DNA of 64,000 bases from Anaspis maculata. Taxonomy: Eukaryota; Arthropoda; Insecta; Coleoptera; Scraptiidae. The notes beneath the pieces are model-generated. The model made no database searches, had not been told where the DNA came from, and saw nothing but the letters and a program-made list of their open reading frames with translations. The stretch covers positions 29,631,681 through 29,695,680 of the forward strand of contig OX421965.1 of NCBI GenBank assembly GCA_949128115.1, in the 5' to 3' direction. Position numbers and translations under genes: made by a program. Numbering within the stretch: position 1 is the stretch's first letter; every line of letters begins with the position of its first letter. Of this stretch, positions 35,674 through 44,279 are shown one piece after another.

Positions 35674-36632
35674 TGTCTCGGCCCCGTTCATTGAAAACTG
35701 CATTCGTGTGCATTGAGGGTATGCAACCCAAAATATCCCTGTGTCGTCCAAGTCCTCACCCCTCACCCCCTGTTCGGTGTGCCTGGCACTTGGCTGTCAG
35801 GCGCAAGCGTAAACGAGCTCCAGCACTTTCTTCGGCCGTCTTCGGCATTCTTTCCGCTCGTGCCTTTGCCGCTTCGTTCGAAGCGGCGTCGATCTCCGTA
35901 CGTCGAGCGGGAAGCCACGCCGTCTTTTTTTTGGTCATCGTTCTCGCGGCCATCTTGTCGTGCCATCGGCGTACATTCGTACTCGACCAGAAGCCCATCC
36001 AAGGCCCATCGCGTCCGATAGTGACTCCTGGAGGATCTCTGCAGCATCTCCAAGTCCAGAAAGCGGCAGTTTTCACCGCTTTCACCGGGGAGCGGCTTGG
36101 ACCAGCCAGCCGCACACAAAGCTCCAGTTTCGGACGGGATCGAGTCGTTCGTCCGCCATTTTGGTGACGAACACGGGCACTCGTGCATTTCAAAAGGAAA
36201 TCCACCACCAGAACGGCCATCCACCACGACGCCGCCTTCGGACTCCGCCAGGACGACGCCGCCACCGAATAAGATCCCGTAAGTTCCATATTTTCCATTG
36301 TTTTTACCATTTACCGTTTATTCCCGTTTGCCGGGGTGTATACCTTCAGTGCAGTTCGTCTCGTTTTCAGGACGCCACTCGGCGCCCGCGAATCTGCCCC
36401 CGATCAGAACCACTCGGATTTTTCATTTCATTTAATTCACATTGTTTTTTTTTTATTGTTTTGTAATTCTGTCTGTTTGTGTTTTTTTTTTCTTTTGTTT
36501 TGCATTAAAGTTTTTGATGGTTGTTGTGAATTTTATTTCTGACTGTCGCTTGCTGCTTTCCTAATCCAAGAGTTATTGTTTTAATGCAGCCTTCATCGGA
36601 AGGCTGCCGTCTTTATGTGTACCGCGCTAACA
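35674..36632 (+). repeat. 3' LTR of the BEL/Pao element (959 bp)
   Basis: Matches 29149-30106 throughout, with one extra T in the run near 36482-36491. It ends CTAACA, followed by the duplication ATAAG. Confidence 0.97.
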
Positions 36633-36962
36633 ATAAGTGTGTCACTTACTTGTGTTAAAATTTTCCAGCATTCTTTGAAGCCTTCTCATTTCATTTTAGG
36701 TAGTCTTTGACTCCAACGATTTTCCTTATTCTTGAATTCGGCATTGCACTTTTGTCGATTCAAGCGCGCCCGAAAAACATCCGCACCTTCCGAGCGTAAG
36801 AAACATAATGACGAGTGAGTGGGCTATGATATAAGAGGTGGCATGAGGAGGGCATGGTTATGAAACAGTTATTTCATATTTCTTGAAACATTACGCCAAA
36901 ACGAGCGCCGAAACATAAACTACATGTGTGATCTTGAGGACGGGGCCATCGAAGTATAATAA

Positions 36963-37390
36963 AATAAAGAGAATCGAAAGCTAGACCCCTATTATTCCTA
37001 TTTGAGATTTAACGTCCCTGACCCACCAATCCACCATTCAACGAGAAGGGAAAGTATCGTGAACGCGTAAAAATTTGTCCTGCTTATTATTTTCAATTTT
37101 TCTGTGATGCCAGTTTCAGATCCTTCACCTCCATCCATGTATCAATGCGTTTGACTGCCTCACTCGCTTTTCTTTCTACATAATTTGGTTTCTTCTGAAA
37201 AACTGCAAATTTCTATAACTTTTTAGCTTGTGAACATATTCATGCCAACTTTTTTAAAACAAAAGGTAAGTGATTCTTGAACATTTTCAGGCCATATTTC
37301 TGTTGAAATTCACCAAGTTTTTCGAGAGTTTTCCACTTTAAAATGAGTAATCGGCCTGGCTTATGGAGACCGGACTCAAATGATAAAGCC
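36963..37390. other. Spacer between two large transposons, no gene
   Basis: About 430 bp of AT-rich sequence separates the TTATAC-ended transposon from the Polinton-like element. It contains a donor-like AAGGTAAGTG near 37264 but no coding frame. Confidence 0.5.
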
Positions 37391-37396
37391 CTTGTT

Positions 37397-38020
37397 AGTA
37401 GATAGAGAAGAGGGCGACCGAATCAAGTCTCATTACTTGTAATTACAGAGGATGTAATTACGACGTCGGTAATTAGACCGGTCCTACCGCTCTACAGTAC
37501 ACTCTTTAGGGTACGACGCCGGGTGCTATAGAGACGTGATATGGGTGGGGATCCTGAAACCGAGCTCATTAATTATTGAGGTAATTACTAGAGAGGTAAT
37601 AACACCGCGAGAGTATGTGCATACCAGCTTTACCGGTTCGAGCTTGGACCCGCGGTTTACCTCGACCGTCGCTTTAGTCCTCCTCCTCTTCATGCCTACC
37701 GCTGCAGGTGCAAAGCAGAACAGTGGCAGGTGCATGTGCCATCGTGTCTTCTCAGTCGAACCTCCTCCGACACCGTTTGCGCTATATTGGTAAGAGCGAG
37801 ATGAAGCGCTGCCATCCTCTTAACACAGCTCGACCAAGCGCACAGCGGTAGGTCTTCTCCTCTCGCGCTCGGTTCTACCTGCTCCCCATGGCACAAAACC
37901 GCCGGATCGTGTTTTATGGCTGCTTCCAATCGAACATGCGAAGGAGTCGCAAAGGTAGGTCCTTCGCAAGGTCCTGATGGTCGGAGGTCCTTGCACATAT
38001 TGGGGGCATGAGCGCTGCAT

Positions 38021-38099
<79 letters not shown>

Positions 38100-38945
38100 A
38101 TTTCGCTCCCACATCTCTGTCTATCATCCTATGCAGTGGTGGCCCGGCCAAACGCAGAGGTTTGAGAGAGAACCGTGTGCTGTGCTCTTACTTACCTACA
38201 GAGAGGCGCACAACGTTTTAAAAAAATTAGATGAACTACCTAATTTTTCTGAGATGAGGTACCTAATTTTTCTATTTGCTCGCGCTTCGGTGTACGGTTT
38301 CATTTATCGACGCTCACAACATGGGAACGAAGGGATGCACGACGCTTTAAAAAAAAAAACACTGAGAGGAGATACCTAATTTTTCTATATGACCGCTACG
38401 TCGCAATGTTTTAATCATAGCAAGGAGGGAGAATATGAAATAGATAGCTCTTACTTACCTACAGAGAGGCGCACAACGTTTTAAAAAAATTAGATGAGGT
38501 ACCTAATTTTTCTGAGATGAGGTACCTAATTTTTCTATTTGCTCGCTACGTCGGAATACATTATCCATAACAAATCGAGATGCTCTGGACAGATGAGCCG
38601 ATACAAAACTAGCTGTTGTACTAAACATCATGATGTTTTTGATGGTAGGGGGTAATATATACCTCGGTACATCATCTAGCTGTGTTTTAACCCGCGATTT
38701 CGAGATAGCTAAATTAGTTTTGCATGACTAGGTACGGCCATTTCTACCTTCTTCACAATTCAAAAATTCAAATATTCAAATCCAGTATTGGTATGATATC
38801 CCCTGCCAGAGGGTGGAGGGTAGGGAGCGGCGGGTGGCAACCGGAATTGTTCGATAAGGTGAACGAAACTGGTGGTTAGATTTTGCTCGCTTATGGTTTG
38901 TAAATCACCGAATTAAGGTCCTTTTTCTCGCAAGAGGACTGTGGG
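37397..38945 (+). repeat. Left terminal inverted repeat (about 1.55 kb)
   Basis: Pairs with about 46215-47874 reversed. Shared landmarks are the AGTAGATAG end, the AATTACGACGTCGGTAATTA block, a GA microsatellite, a block containing GAGAGGCGCACAACGTTTT, and the inner end near CGAATTAAGGTCCTTTTTCTC. Repeat differences include a longer GA tract here and an extra copy of the GAGAGGCGC block near 38461-38540. Frames within it mirror those in the right repeat and are not supported as genes. Confidence 0.85.
38018..38097. repeat. GA microsatellite in the left TIR
   Basis: About 80 bp of uninterrupted GA dinucleotides. The matching CT tract in the right repeat (47202-47248) is about 47 bp. Confidence 0.95.
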
Positions 38946-39540
38946 AGTTGGTCAGAACCCACCTGCCTCCGAGCTATGCAGAGCGGTCGCATATACATGC
39001 CCGATTTATTAAGGGTCTTATGAAATGCAGTCTATCGCCGCAGGTGTTTTCGTCGAGTTTCTAAGGGTATCTGTGATGCAAGACCAGCCCTCCCTAACAT
39101 CGTTTCCATGCTCCGGCATTCCTGCATATGAATCTCCGAATTAGGAAATTTTTTATTGCTAGAGGACCGCGGGACTTAATTAAAACCTACCTGACCGTTC
39201 GATGTGCCAGAGGCGGTCAGGACGACGGAGAAAAAAAAAACCATTCTCCGACGTTAGCTGCCAGGCCACGAAGGAAATAATTTTTATCTTCGCGGGGGCC
39301 TGAAGGGTTGGACTCAGTAACACGGCGACCAATCGGGTTTAAACACAAAACCCTTTCTCTCGATATGCATATGGGAAAAACATCGTCCAGCAGGCGTTCG
39401 TGGTCTAGCAGGCGATCGGGCCTCAACCAATCGGGTAATTTTTCCCAAATTTCATGCATAGGAGGGATGGAGCGAGTCGTCTGAAGGGTTAACCCGGAAA
39501 TTTCATATAGCTAGTTTTCTACCGTACTCGCGTCAGTAAA
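38946..39540. other. Element interior before the first gene
   Basis: A diverged duplication: the stretch near 38905-39000 (CACCGAATTAAGGTCC...AGAGCGGTCGCAT) recurs near 39130-39220 (CTCCGAATTAGGAAATT...AGAGGCGGTCAGG). An 80-codon minus-strand frame (39459-39217) has no support. A TCAGT initiator-like motif lies at 39532-39536, upstream of the first gene. Confidence 0.45.
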
Positions 39541-39605
39541 GTTCGACTCTGAAATCCTCCCGGCTAAATTTTTTGCTAGTGAGTATCTTGCATTTTAAAA
39601 AAATA

Positions 39606-39950
39606 ATGGAATTAGTAAACCAGCTGAATAATATTGCGCGGGGTGCTGCTTATAAGCCTCTCATTAAGGCTAAAGAGCTAACAGTCGGAGAGCCCAATAA
39701 GATTATTGATATAAAAAGTGTGACGACACGGTACGGTGAAAGGCGCGTGTGTCATCTTGAAAACGTTCAATTCTTCTTGCCCACGCGGTTTAACACGTTT
39801 TTCACACCGCAAAAAATTGCGGAAACGATCGAGCTGGATATGTCGATCATATTCAGAGGGATGAAAGGCTCTGGAGCCATGGAGACGCCAGTCTTCGAAT
39901 TTGCATCAGCGCAAGGTGAGATAGCGATCTCGCGAAAGTATGAGACCTAG
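39606..39950 (+). CDS. 114-aa orphan, possibly nucleic-acid binding
   Basis: The first ATG in frame is at 39606 (MELVNQLNNIARG), in A-rich context. The central segment, DIKSVTTRYGERRV followed by NVQFFLPTRFNTFF, has a pattern of 'I.xV.TrYG..V' strand, turn, then 'FLP.R' that I recall from small arthropod and virus-associated orphans thought to adopt an OB-like fold. This is inference. A strong donor, GCAAG|GTGAGA, lies at 39915/39916 with an acceptor, TTATTCCAG, at 39997. Splicing would end the protein right after SAQV, giving 104 residues. The function is unknown; single-strand DNA binding is a testable guess given the element type. Confidence 0.6.
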   Translation: MELVNQLNNIARGAAYKPLIKAKELTVGEPNKIIDIKSVTTRYGERRVCHLENVQFFLPTRFNTFFTPQKIAETIELDMSIIFRGMKGSGAMETPVFEFASAQGEIAISRKYET

Positions 39951-39997
39951 GTCATATAATTTCATTTTTTTTTATTTATTTATTTATTTTATTCCAG
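39916..39997 (+). other. Candidate 82-bp intron
   Basis: GTGAGATAG donor and a T-rich tract ending TTATTCCAG. Using it changes only the last residues of the 114-aa orphan, and joins it to the non-coding ATC-rich leader of the next gene. Confidence 0.4.
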
Positions 39998-40027
39998 TAT
40001 AGAGAAGGTTGATCAACATTACCATCA

Positions 40028-40032
40028 CCAGT

Positions 40033-40063
<31 letters not shown>

Positions 40064-40080
40064 ATCATCATCGTCATCAA
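40028..40080. repeat. ATC microsatellite
   Basis: A run of ATC trinucleotides, with a related weaker run near 40150-40170. Two diverged copies of a segment containing CCGATCATAGATG follow at 40085 and 40168. Confidence 0.85.
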
Positions 40081-40382
40081 CCCCCCGATCATAGATGTTA
40101 GCGTTCGCAATCGTCGTCTCATCTCCTTTCAACAACGTGATCATCGTCAAACATCATCATCATCAACCCGATCATAGATGCTAACGTTCGCATTAATCAT
40201 CTCAACTCTTTAATCATCGAACTAGGATCCCGAGAACTAGAAGAGTTCGCACCCTCCATACCTAAAGCAACCGCCCTATACTAAAGCAGACGTAAAAACA
40301 TCACCCGCGAGCGAGCGTAATCATCGTCAGGTCGATCCCTACAAGTCAAGTACTGTGGAGCTTCAATACCATCTCTGCAAAC

Positions 40383-40449
40383 GTAAGCTATTTTCACCTC
40401 AAAATAATTTCAAATCATCCGTTAACTTGGCTTCTCTCTCTCTCATTAG
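40383..40449 (+). other. Candidate 67-bp intron upstream of the second orphan
   Basis: The donor AAAC|GTAAGCT at 40383 and the pyrimidine-rich acceptor CTCTCTCTCATTAG at 40449 lie one base before the ATG at 40451. The size and signals are typical of insect introns. Confidence 0.5.
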
Positions 40450-40450
40450 C

Positions 40451-40762
40451 ATGTGGCAACTTCGACGTGATCCCCCAACAGACGTTAAAGAGAGTGTGAA
40501 GAGCATGCAGCGGTACCTAGACGAAGAAGAGCTGGAGGCCGACAGGGCGCTGAACCGGGTATATTGTCCGAACAAGTTGGCAAGATACGAAAACCTTTCG
40601 AACACGTCTCGCGCGGGTGGAGAAATCTGTGAACGTTTCATACAATCACAGATTTCTCTGGATCATTTTTGCGAACTAATTCAAGATATAGGGCTGGGGC
40701 CACGATTAAAGCGGCTTAGGCCGTTTATCACCGAAGAGCTGCTGCAGAAATATTGCAACTAG
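40451..40762 (+). CDS. 103-aa orphan protein
   Basis: ATG at 40451 starts MWQLRRDPPTDVKESVKSMQ. The protein is charged and predicted helical (RYLDEEELEADRALNRV, then SLDHFCELIQDIGLGPRLKR). It has no signal peptide, membrane segment or recognisable domain. The start is chosen over an upstream GTG-opened frame because the preceding bases look like an intron. An AATAAA at 40963-40968 fits as poly-A signal. The function is unknown. Confidence 0.55.
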   Translation: MWQLRRDPPTDVKESVKSMQRYLDEEELEADRALNRVYCPNKLARYENLSNTSRAGGEICERFIQSQISLDHFCELIQDIGLGPRLKRLRPFITEELLQKYCN

Positions 40763-40769
40763 TGTCCCC

Positions 40770-41647
40770 GGCGCCGGATATTTCTACAGCATTATTGTAC
40801 CCGAACCTGTTAAATTAGATAAGTTTATAATGTAACATTTTATTTTTCAATAGTCAATTTCGTCCATATTTAGGTTAGCCTAATTAGAGCATAGCAGTGT
40901 TGATGATTTTAATTTTAATGATAATGTAATGATGGTAATGATGTAAACGTATTAAAGCTTTAAATAAAAATGAGAAAAAAAAAATTCTTGCATTTTCAAT
41001 AAAAAAGAAAAAACCTTTCAACATATGAAACGTAAAAGCAGGGATATGAGATTTGAGAAACAGTCTCAAAATAAGATATAAAAAAAAAATCGAAAAAAAA
41101 AAAAAACCCCGCTGGATGTGGGAATATAGGAAAAAAATATTTAACCAATGGCAGGAGAGCCATCCCCCCACAACCTCCGCCGCGGATGACGAAAGCTCAG
41201 AAAAAACAATGGCGTGCCCAGGAACGTATCTGGCAACAGCAACCACCATCCAGCGTGCGTCATGAGCAGGAATAAATATAGGTTAGCAGAGCATTTATTC
41301 TAATTAGATTTGTATTTTTTTTTTTTTTGAGGCTAATAAAATCGTATTAAGAACCTATCGCAGCACTGCTTTCATCCAGGGCTTCCTAGCTAATCATAGT
41401 AATCTCTCTCTGCGACGAGTTTTTGCGATCCATGATCGTATGATATAGAAAACTCTATATCTTAGAAAAAATCTTTATCCGGAAAAATAGAGTTCCGGGT
41501 TATGTGGTGATCGGCCGTCTACGATGCAGCGCTGCTAAGAGAAATATTCATATCGGTATGTGGTATAAACAAAACAAACACAAGGTTGGTTCCATAATAT
41601 TTTTATTACTAAAAAGTTCTGGAAATTGTCGGAATAGTGAATATATA
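40770..41647. other. AT-rich intergenic part of the element
   Basis: Contains A-rich tracts near 40975-41105 and poly-A signals. Frames on either strand are low-complexity lysine or phenylalanine runs and are not supported. Nothing recognisable precedes the iteron array. Confidence 0.5.
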
Positions 41648-42281
41648 TTATGGCATGACGCGGTGGTGGTTAAAGCATGACGTCACTGTTGACAGCTCAT
41701 GCCGACTTATGGCATGACGCGGTGGTGGTTAAAGCATGACGTCACTGTTGACAGCTCATGCCGACTTATGGTATGACGCGGTGGTGGTTAAAGCATGACG
41801 TCGCTGTTGACAGCTCATGCCGACTTATGGCATGACGCGCTGGTGGTTAAAGCATGACGTCACTGTTGACAGCTCATGCCGCCTTATGGCATGACGCGCT
41901 GGTGGTTAAGGCATGACGCGCTGGTGGTTAAAGCATGACGTCACTGTTGACAGCTCATGCCGACTTATGGCATGACGCGGTGGTGGTTAAAGCATGACGT
42001 CACTGTTGACAGCTCATGCCGACTTATGGCATGACGCGCTGGTGGTTAAAGCATGACGTCACTGTTGACAGCTCATGCCGCCTTATGGCATGACGCGCTG
42101 GTGGTTAAGGCATGACGCGCTGGTGGTTAAAGCATGACGTCACTGTTGACAGCTCATGACGACTTATGGCATGACGCGCTGGTGGTTAAAGCATGACGTC
42201 ACTGTTGACAGCTCATGCCGACTTATGGCATGACGTGCTGATGGTTGAAGCATGACGCCACTGCTGACAACTCATGCCGAC
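41648..42281 (+). repeat. Iteron-like array: ten 59/81-bp units with TGACGTCA palindromes
   Basis: Ten tandem units starting TTATGGCATGACGCG and ending AGCTCATGCCGAC. Eight units are 59 bp; units 5 (41884-41964) and 8 (42083-42163) are 81 bp because of the same internal 22-bp duplication. Eight of ten contain the perfect CRE/ATF palindrome TGACGTCA; unit 3 has TGACGTCG and unit 10 TGACGCCA. Each also has GGCATGAC near its start and the inverted TCATGCC near its end, so half-sites occur in both orientations. Unit-to-unit identity is very high except for unit 10, implying recent amplification. It lies about 450 bp upstream of the helix-turn-helix gene. Confidence 0.93.
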
Positions 42282-42630
42282 CCGATGCTTAAATGATTCT
42301 ATTAATCTATCCATCTATAATATACCTCAATAGATCATCCAGCTGAACCTTGCCTAATTCCGCATGGTCGTCGGTTAAAACATCACGAGCTGATTATGGC
42401 ATGACGAGCTGTTGGGTAAGGCATGACGTCATTGCTAGCAGCCCATGCCGACCCGACGCTTAAAACGTGATGATCTAGGTGATATGGCATGACGACTGAT
42501 GGTTAATGCACAGCGCTTTGACTCTCAGACCATGCCGTCTCTACGGATAAAACATGTCGACTAGTGCTGCTGGCACATGTCAAATTATCTAGCAGAGCAT
42601 GCCGACTTGTTATGGTTGAAACATTGCACC
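42282..42630 (+). repeat. Degenerate continuation of the iteron array
   Basis: At least three diverged units: one near 42395-42460 with GCATGACGTCATTG and CCCATGCCGAC, one near 42484-42540 with ATGGCATGACGAC and ACCATGCCG, and a last one near 42595-42630. This looks like the older edge of the array. Confidence 0.7.
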
Positions 42631-42644
42631 ATAGCGGTTATAGC

Positions 42645-42700
42645 TATAAAACCTCGAACACCTCCGATTAATAGCCAGTCGCGAGCGATCTTTGTTCAGT
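42645..42700 (+). promoter_or_regulatory. Core promoter of the helix-turn-helix gene
   Basis: TATAAA at 42645-42650 with an initiator-like CCAGTC about 30 bp downstream, and a consensus arthropod initiator TCAGT at 42696-42700. The ATG follows at 42729. The array lies directly upstream, so it could act as enhancer or operator. Confidence 0.6.
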
Positions 42701-42728
42701 GAATGAAGCTGCTGATCCTGAAAGAAAC

Positions 42729-44096
42729 ATGAGAAATCAAATTAGTTCTGAAACAATTCAAAAGGCTGTAGCCGAAGTCCGACGTGGTGGCTCGCGCAGA
42801 GCGATCGCTAGGTCATTATGTATTCCCGCATCTACACTGGGGCGGCTGTTGCGACGGGTTAAGAAAGTGAACGGCGTGTATGTCTATAATCCAAATATCG
42901 GGAATAGGAGAATCTTCTCAAAAGATGAGGAGTTGATGCTCGCTGACTATATCAAAGCAGCATCGAAAATGCCACATGGCGTGACACGCAAGCACGTGTG
43001 TAAATTCGCTCTAGAACAGGCTAGGCTGCTAAACAAGAGCTATCCACAACGCTGGGATAAACAACAAGCAGCATCTTTTGATTGGTGCAGAGGATTCATG
43101 AAACGGCATCCAGACATTTCACTTAGAGGCTGCAGGGAACGCAATTTGCAGCAAGTGGTAGATCCTGACAAAGCGGCTGAGACCGTCTCTTGTAAAAATC
43201 TCGAGACTTTTGACGTCAGCTCGAATAATTCGACTATGGTTATGAAGTATCCAACCAAAGCTTCCTCGAATACGTCGCTACAGCTCCTAGCATCATCAGG
43301 GCCTCAACCGGGACCTTCGCCAGTGCTGTCATCATCAGCCAGCATGATATCGGAACCATCAGATGTGTATGATGACGAGGATGCAGATGGTTATGAAAGA
43401 GCAAATGAGGACTCCACTACCAAGTTCTCCGGTAATAAAGAAGATTTTCACAGCTCTCAGGTTGGGACGTCCAAAGCCTATAATTATGTTAGCGTGTTCA
43501 GACCACGTTTTTCATCGGGAGATCAAGTCAAATCACGTCTCGCTTCTAAATATGCGAACACTGCTAAATCCTCGGAGGACTCTGTCTTGAAAGCTGATAG
43601 TGACGATGTGTTATACGATAGCTCTGGTGATTTCAACGCTGCCAAAGAACTTTCTTCGAGTTCGCTTATCAATCCGCGTACGGGGTATAAAAATGCATAT
43701 GAGCGCCGTTTTTCATCTGAGGACGAGGATCAAAACATGTGGTGTAAGAGCTTCAGTAATACAAAAGAAGTTTCTTCAAGGGCGCGACTTACACCGAGTG
43801 GCGGATATCAGAATGCGTACAAGCACTGTTTTTCATCTAAGGATGAAGATAAGAGGTGTTCGGGGAGCGACTTCGAGAACATTGATGATCGTGCGGGGAA
43901 TGGCTCCTTTATGAATGATATGGGACGACGGCGATTTGCGAAGAGGTCCCTAGTAGGTGAATATTTCACTGACATAAATGGCGTTATAGATCGATTAGTA
44001 ACATTGAGTGCACAGCGGAACACCGGGGACGTCGGAGTCGTCCGAGAAATAGTATCGCTGGAAAAAATTCTCCGAGATGCTGAAGTAATATACTAA
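42729..44096 (+). CDS. Psq/CENP-B-type helix-turn-helix protein (455 aa), no transposase domain
   Basis: Starts at the ATG at 42729 (MRNQISSETIQKAVAEVRRG); the open frame extends upstream without an ATG. Residues about 4-45 are a Pipsqueak-type helix-turn-helix (SRRAIARSLCIPASTLGRLL). Residues about 57-135 resemble the second DNA-binding half of CENP-B/pogo proteins (FSKDEELMLADYIKAA, then FDWCRGFMKRHPDISLR). These domains normally precede a DDE domain in pogo transposases; here the rest is a serine- and acid-rich region instead. It holds two clear copies and one weaker copy of a motif like GYKNAYERRFSSEDED (about residues 320-390) and a short helical C-terminus (about 420-455). AATAAA at 44247 can end the mRNA. 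A nuclear DNA-binding role is well supported; binding to the adjacent array is inference. Confidence 0.8.
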   Translation: MRNQISSETIQKAVAEVRRGGSRRAIARSLCIPASTLGRLLRRVKKVNGVYVYNPNIGNRRIFSKDEELMLADYIKAASKMPHGVTRKHVCKFALEQARLLNKSYPQRWDKQQAASFDWCRGFMKRHPDISLRGCRERNLQQVVDPDKAAETVSCKNLETFDVSSNNSTMVMKYPTKASSNTSLQLLASSGPQPGPSPVLSSSASMISEPSDVYDDEDADGYERANEDSTTKFSGNKEDFHSSQVGTSKAYNYVSVFRPRFSSGDQVKSRLASKYANTAKSSEDSVLKADSDDVLYDSSGDFNAAKELSSSSLINPRTGYKNAYERRFSSEDEDQNMWCKSFSNTKEVSSRARLTPSGGYQNAYKHCFSSKDEDKRCSGSDFENIDDRAGNGSFMNDMGRRRFAKRSLVGEYFTDINGVIDRLVTLSAQRNTGDVGVVREIVSLEKILRDAEVIY

Positions 44097-44279
44097 CTTT
44101 TTTTTTTTGGATACCCTCATTAGCGTAAAAATGTCCATATTTTATTCACGATCGAATGGGACATTGATCGGAAATTTGTATCAACTAATACCTAATACCT
44201 ACCTACCTACCTAGCCATTTAAAGATGTAGTGAATATTTCCGTGGAAATAAAGATATTGAACACTTTTGAATAGAGCAT

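Larger units (their letters stand above)
29149..36632 (+). mobile_element. Intact BEL/Pao LTR retrotransposon (7,484 bp)
   Basis: Two nearly identical LTRs (TGTCTCGG...CTAACA), a 5-bp target duplication ATAAG (29144-29148 and 36633-36637), a primer-binding site, one uninterrupted gag-pol frame and a purine-rich tract. The LTRs seem to differ only by one T in a homopolymer, so insertion was very recent. Domain order gag, protease, reverse transcriptase, RNase H, integrase and the YVDD motif are those of BEL/Pao. No envelope-like frame follows pol. It is inserted inside the transposon 24613-36959. Confidence 0.97.
24613..36959. mobile_element. Degenerate DNA transposon (about 4.9 kb without its BEL insertion)
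   Basis: Terminal inverted repeats of about 41 bp begin TTATACTTCGATGGCCCCGT at both ends. TAA flanks the left (24610-24612) and right (36960-36962) ends and may be a 3-bp duplication, as in PIF/Harbinger elements. AT-rich context makes that tentative. The interior has short interrupted frames, mostly on the minus strand (26130-25840, 27961-27776, 28195-27977, 28349-28119), that look like a decayed gene, but no transposase domain was recognised. A BEL/Pao element splits it at 29149-36632. Confidence 0.7.

Noticed and set aside
38008..38379. Frame across the GA microsatellite with long Arg-Glu runs
   Set aside because: It is a microsatellite artefact in the terminal inverted repeat.
39217..39459. 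80-codon minus-strand frame in the Polinton-like element
   Set aside because: It opposes the direction of the other genes, has no recognisable motif and overlaps diverged repeat sequence. It cannot be excluded outright.
40884..41249. 121-codon minus-strand frame rich in Phe and Lys
   Set aside because: Low complexity created by A/T tracts.
41648..42281. CRISPR-like array
   Set aside because: The units are contiguous tandem repeats with no unique spacers, in a eukaryotic transposon context.
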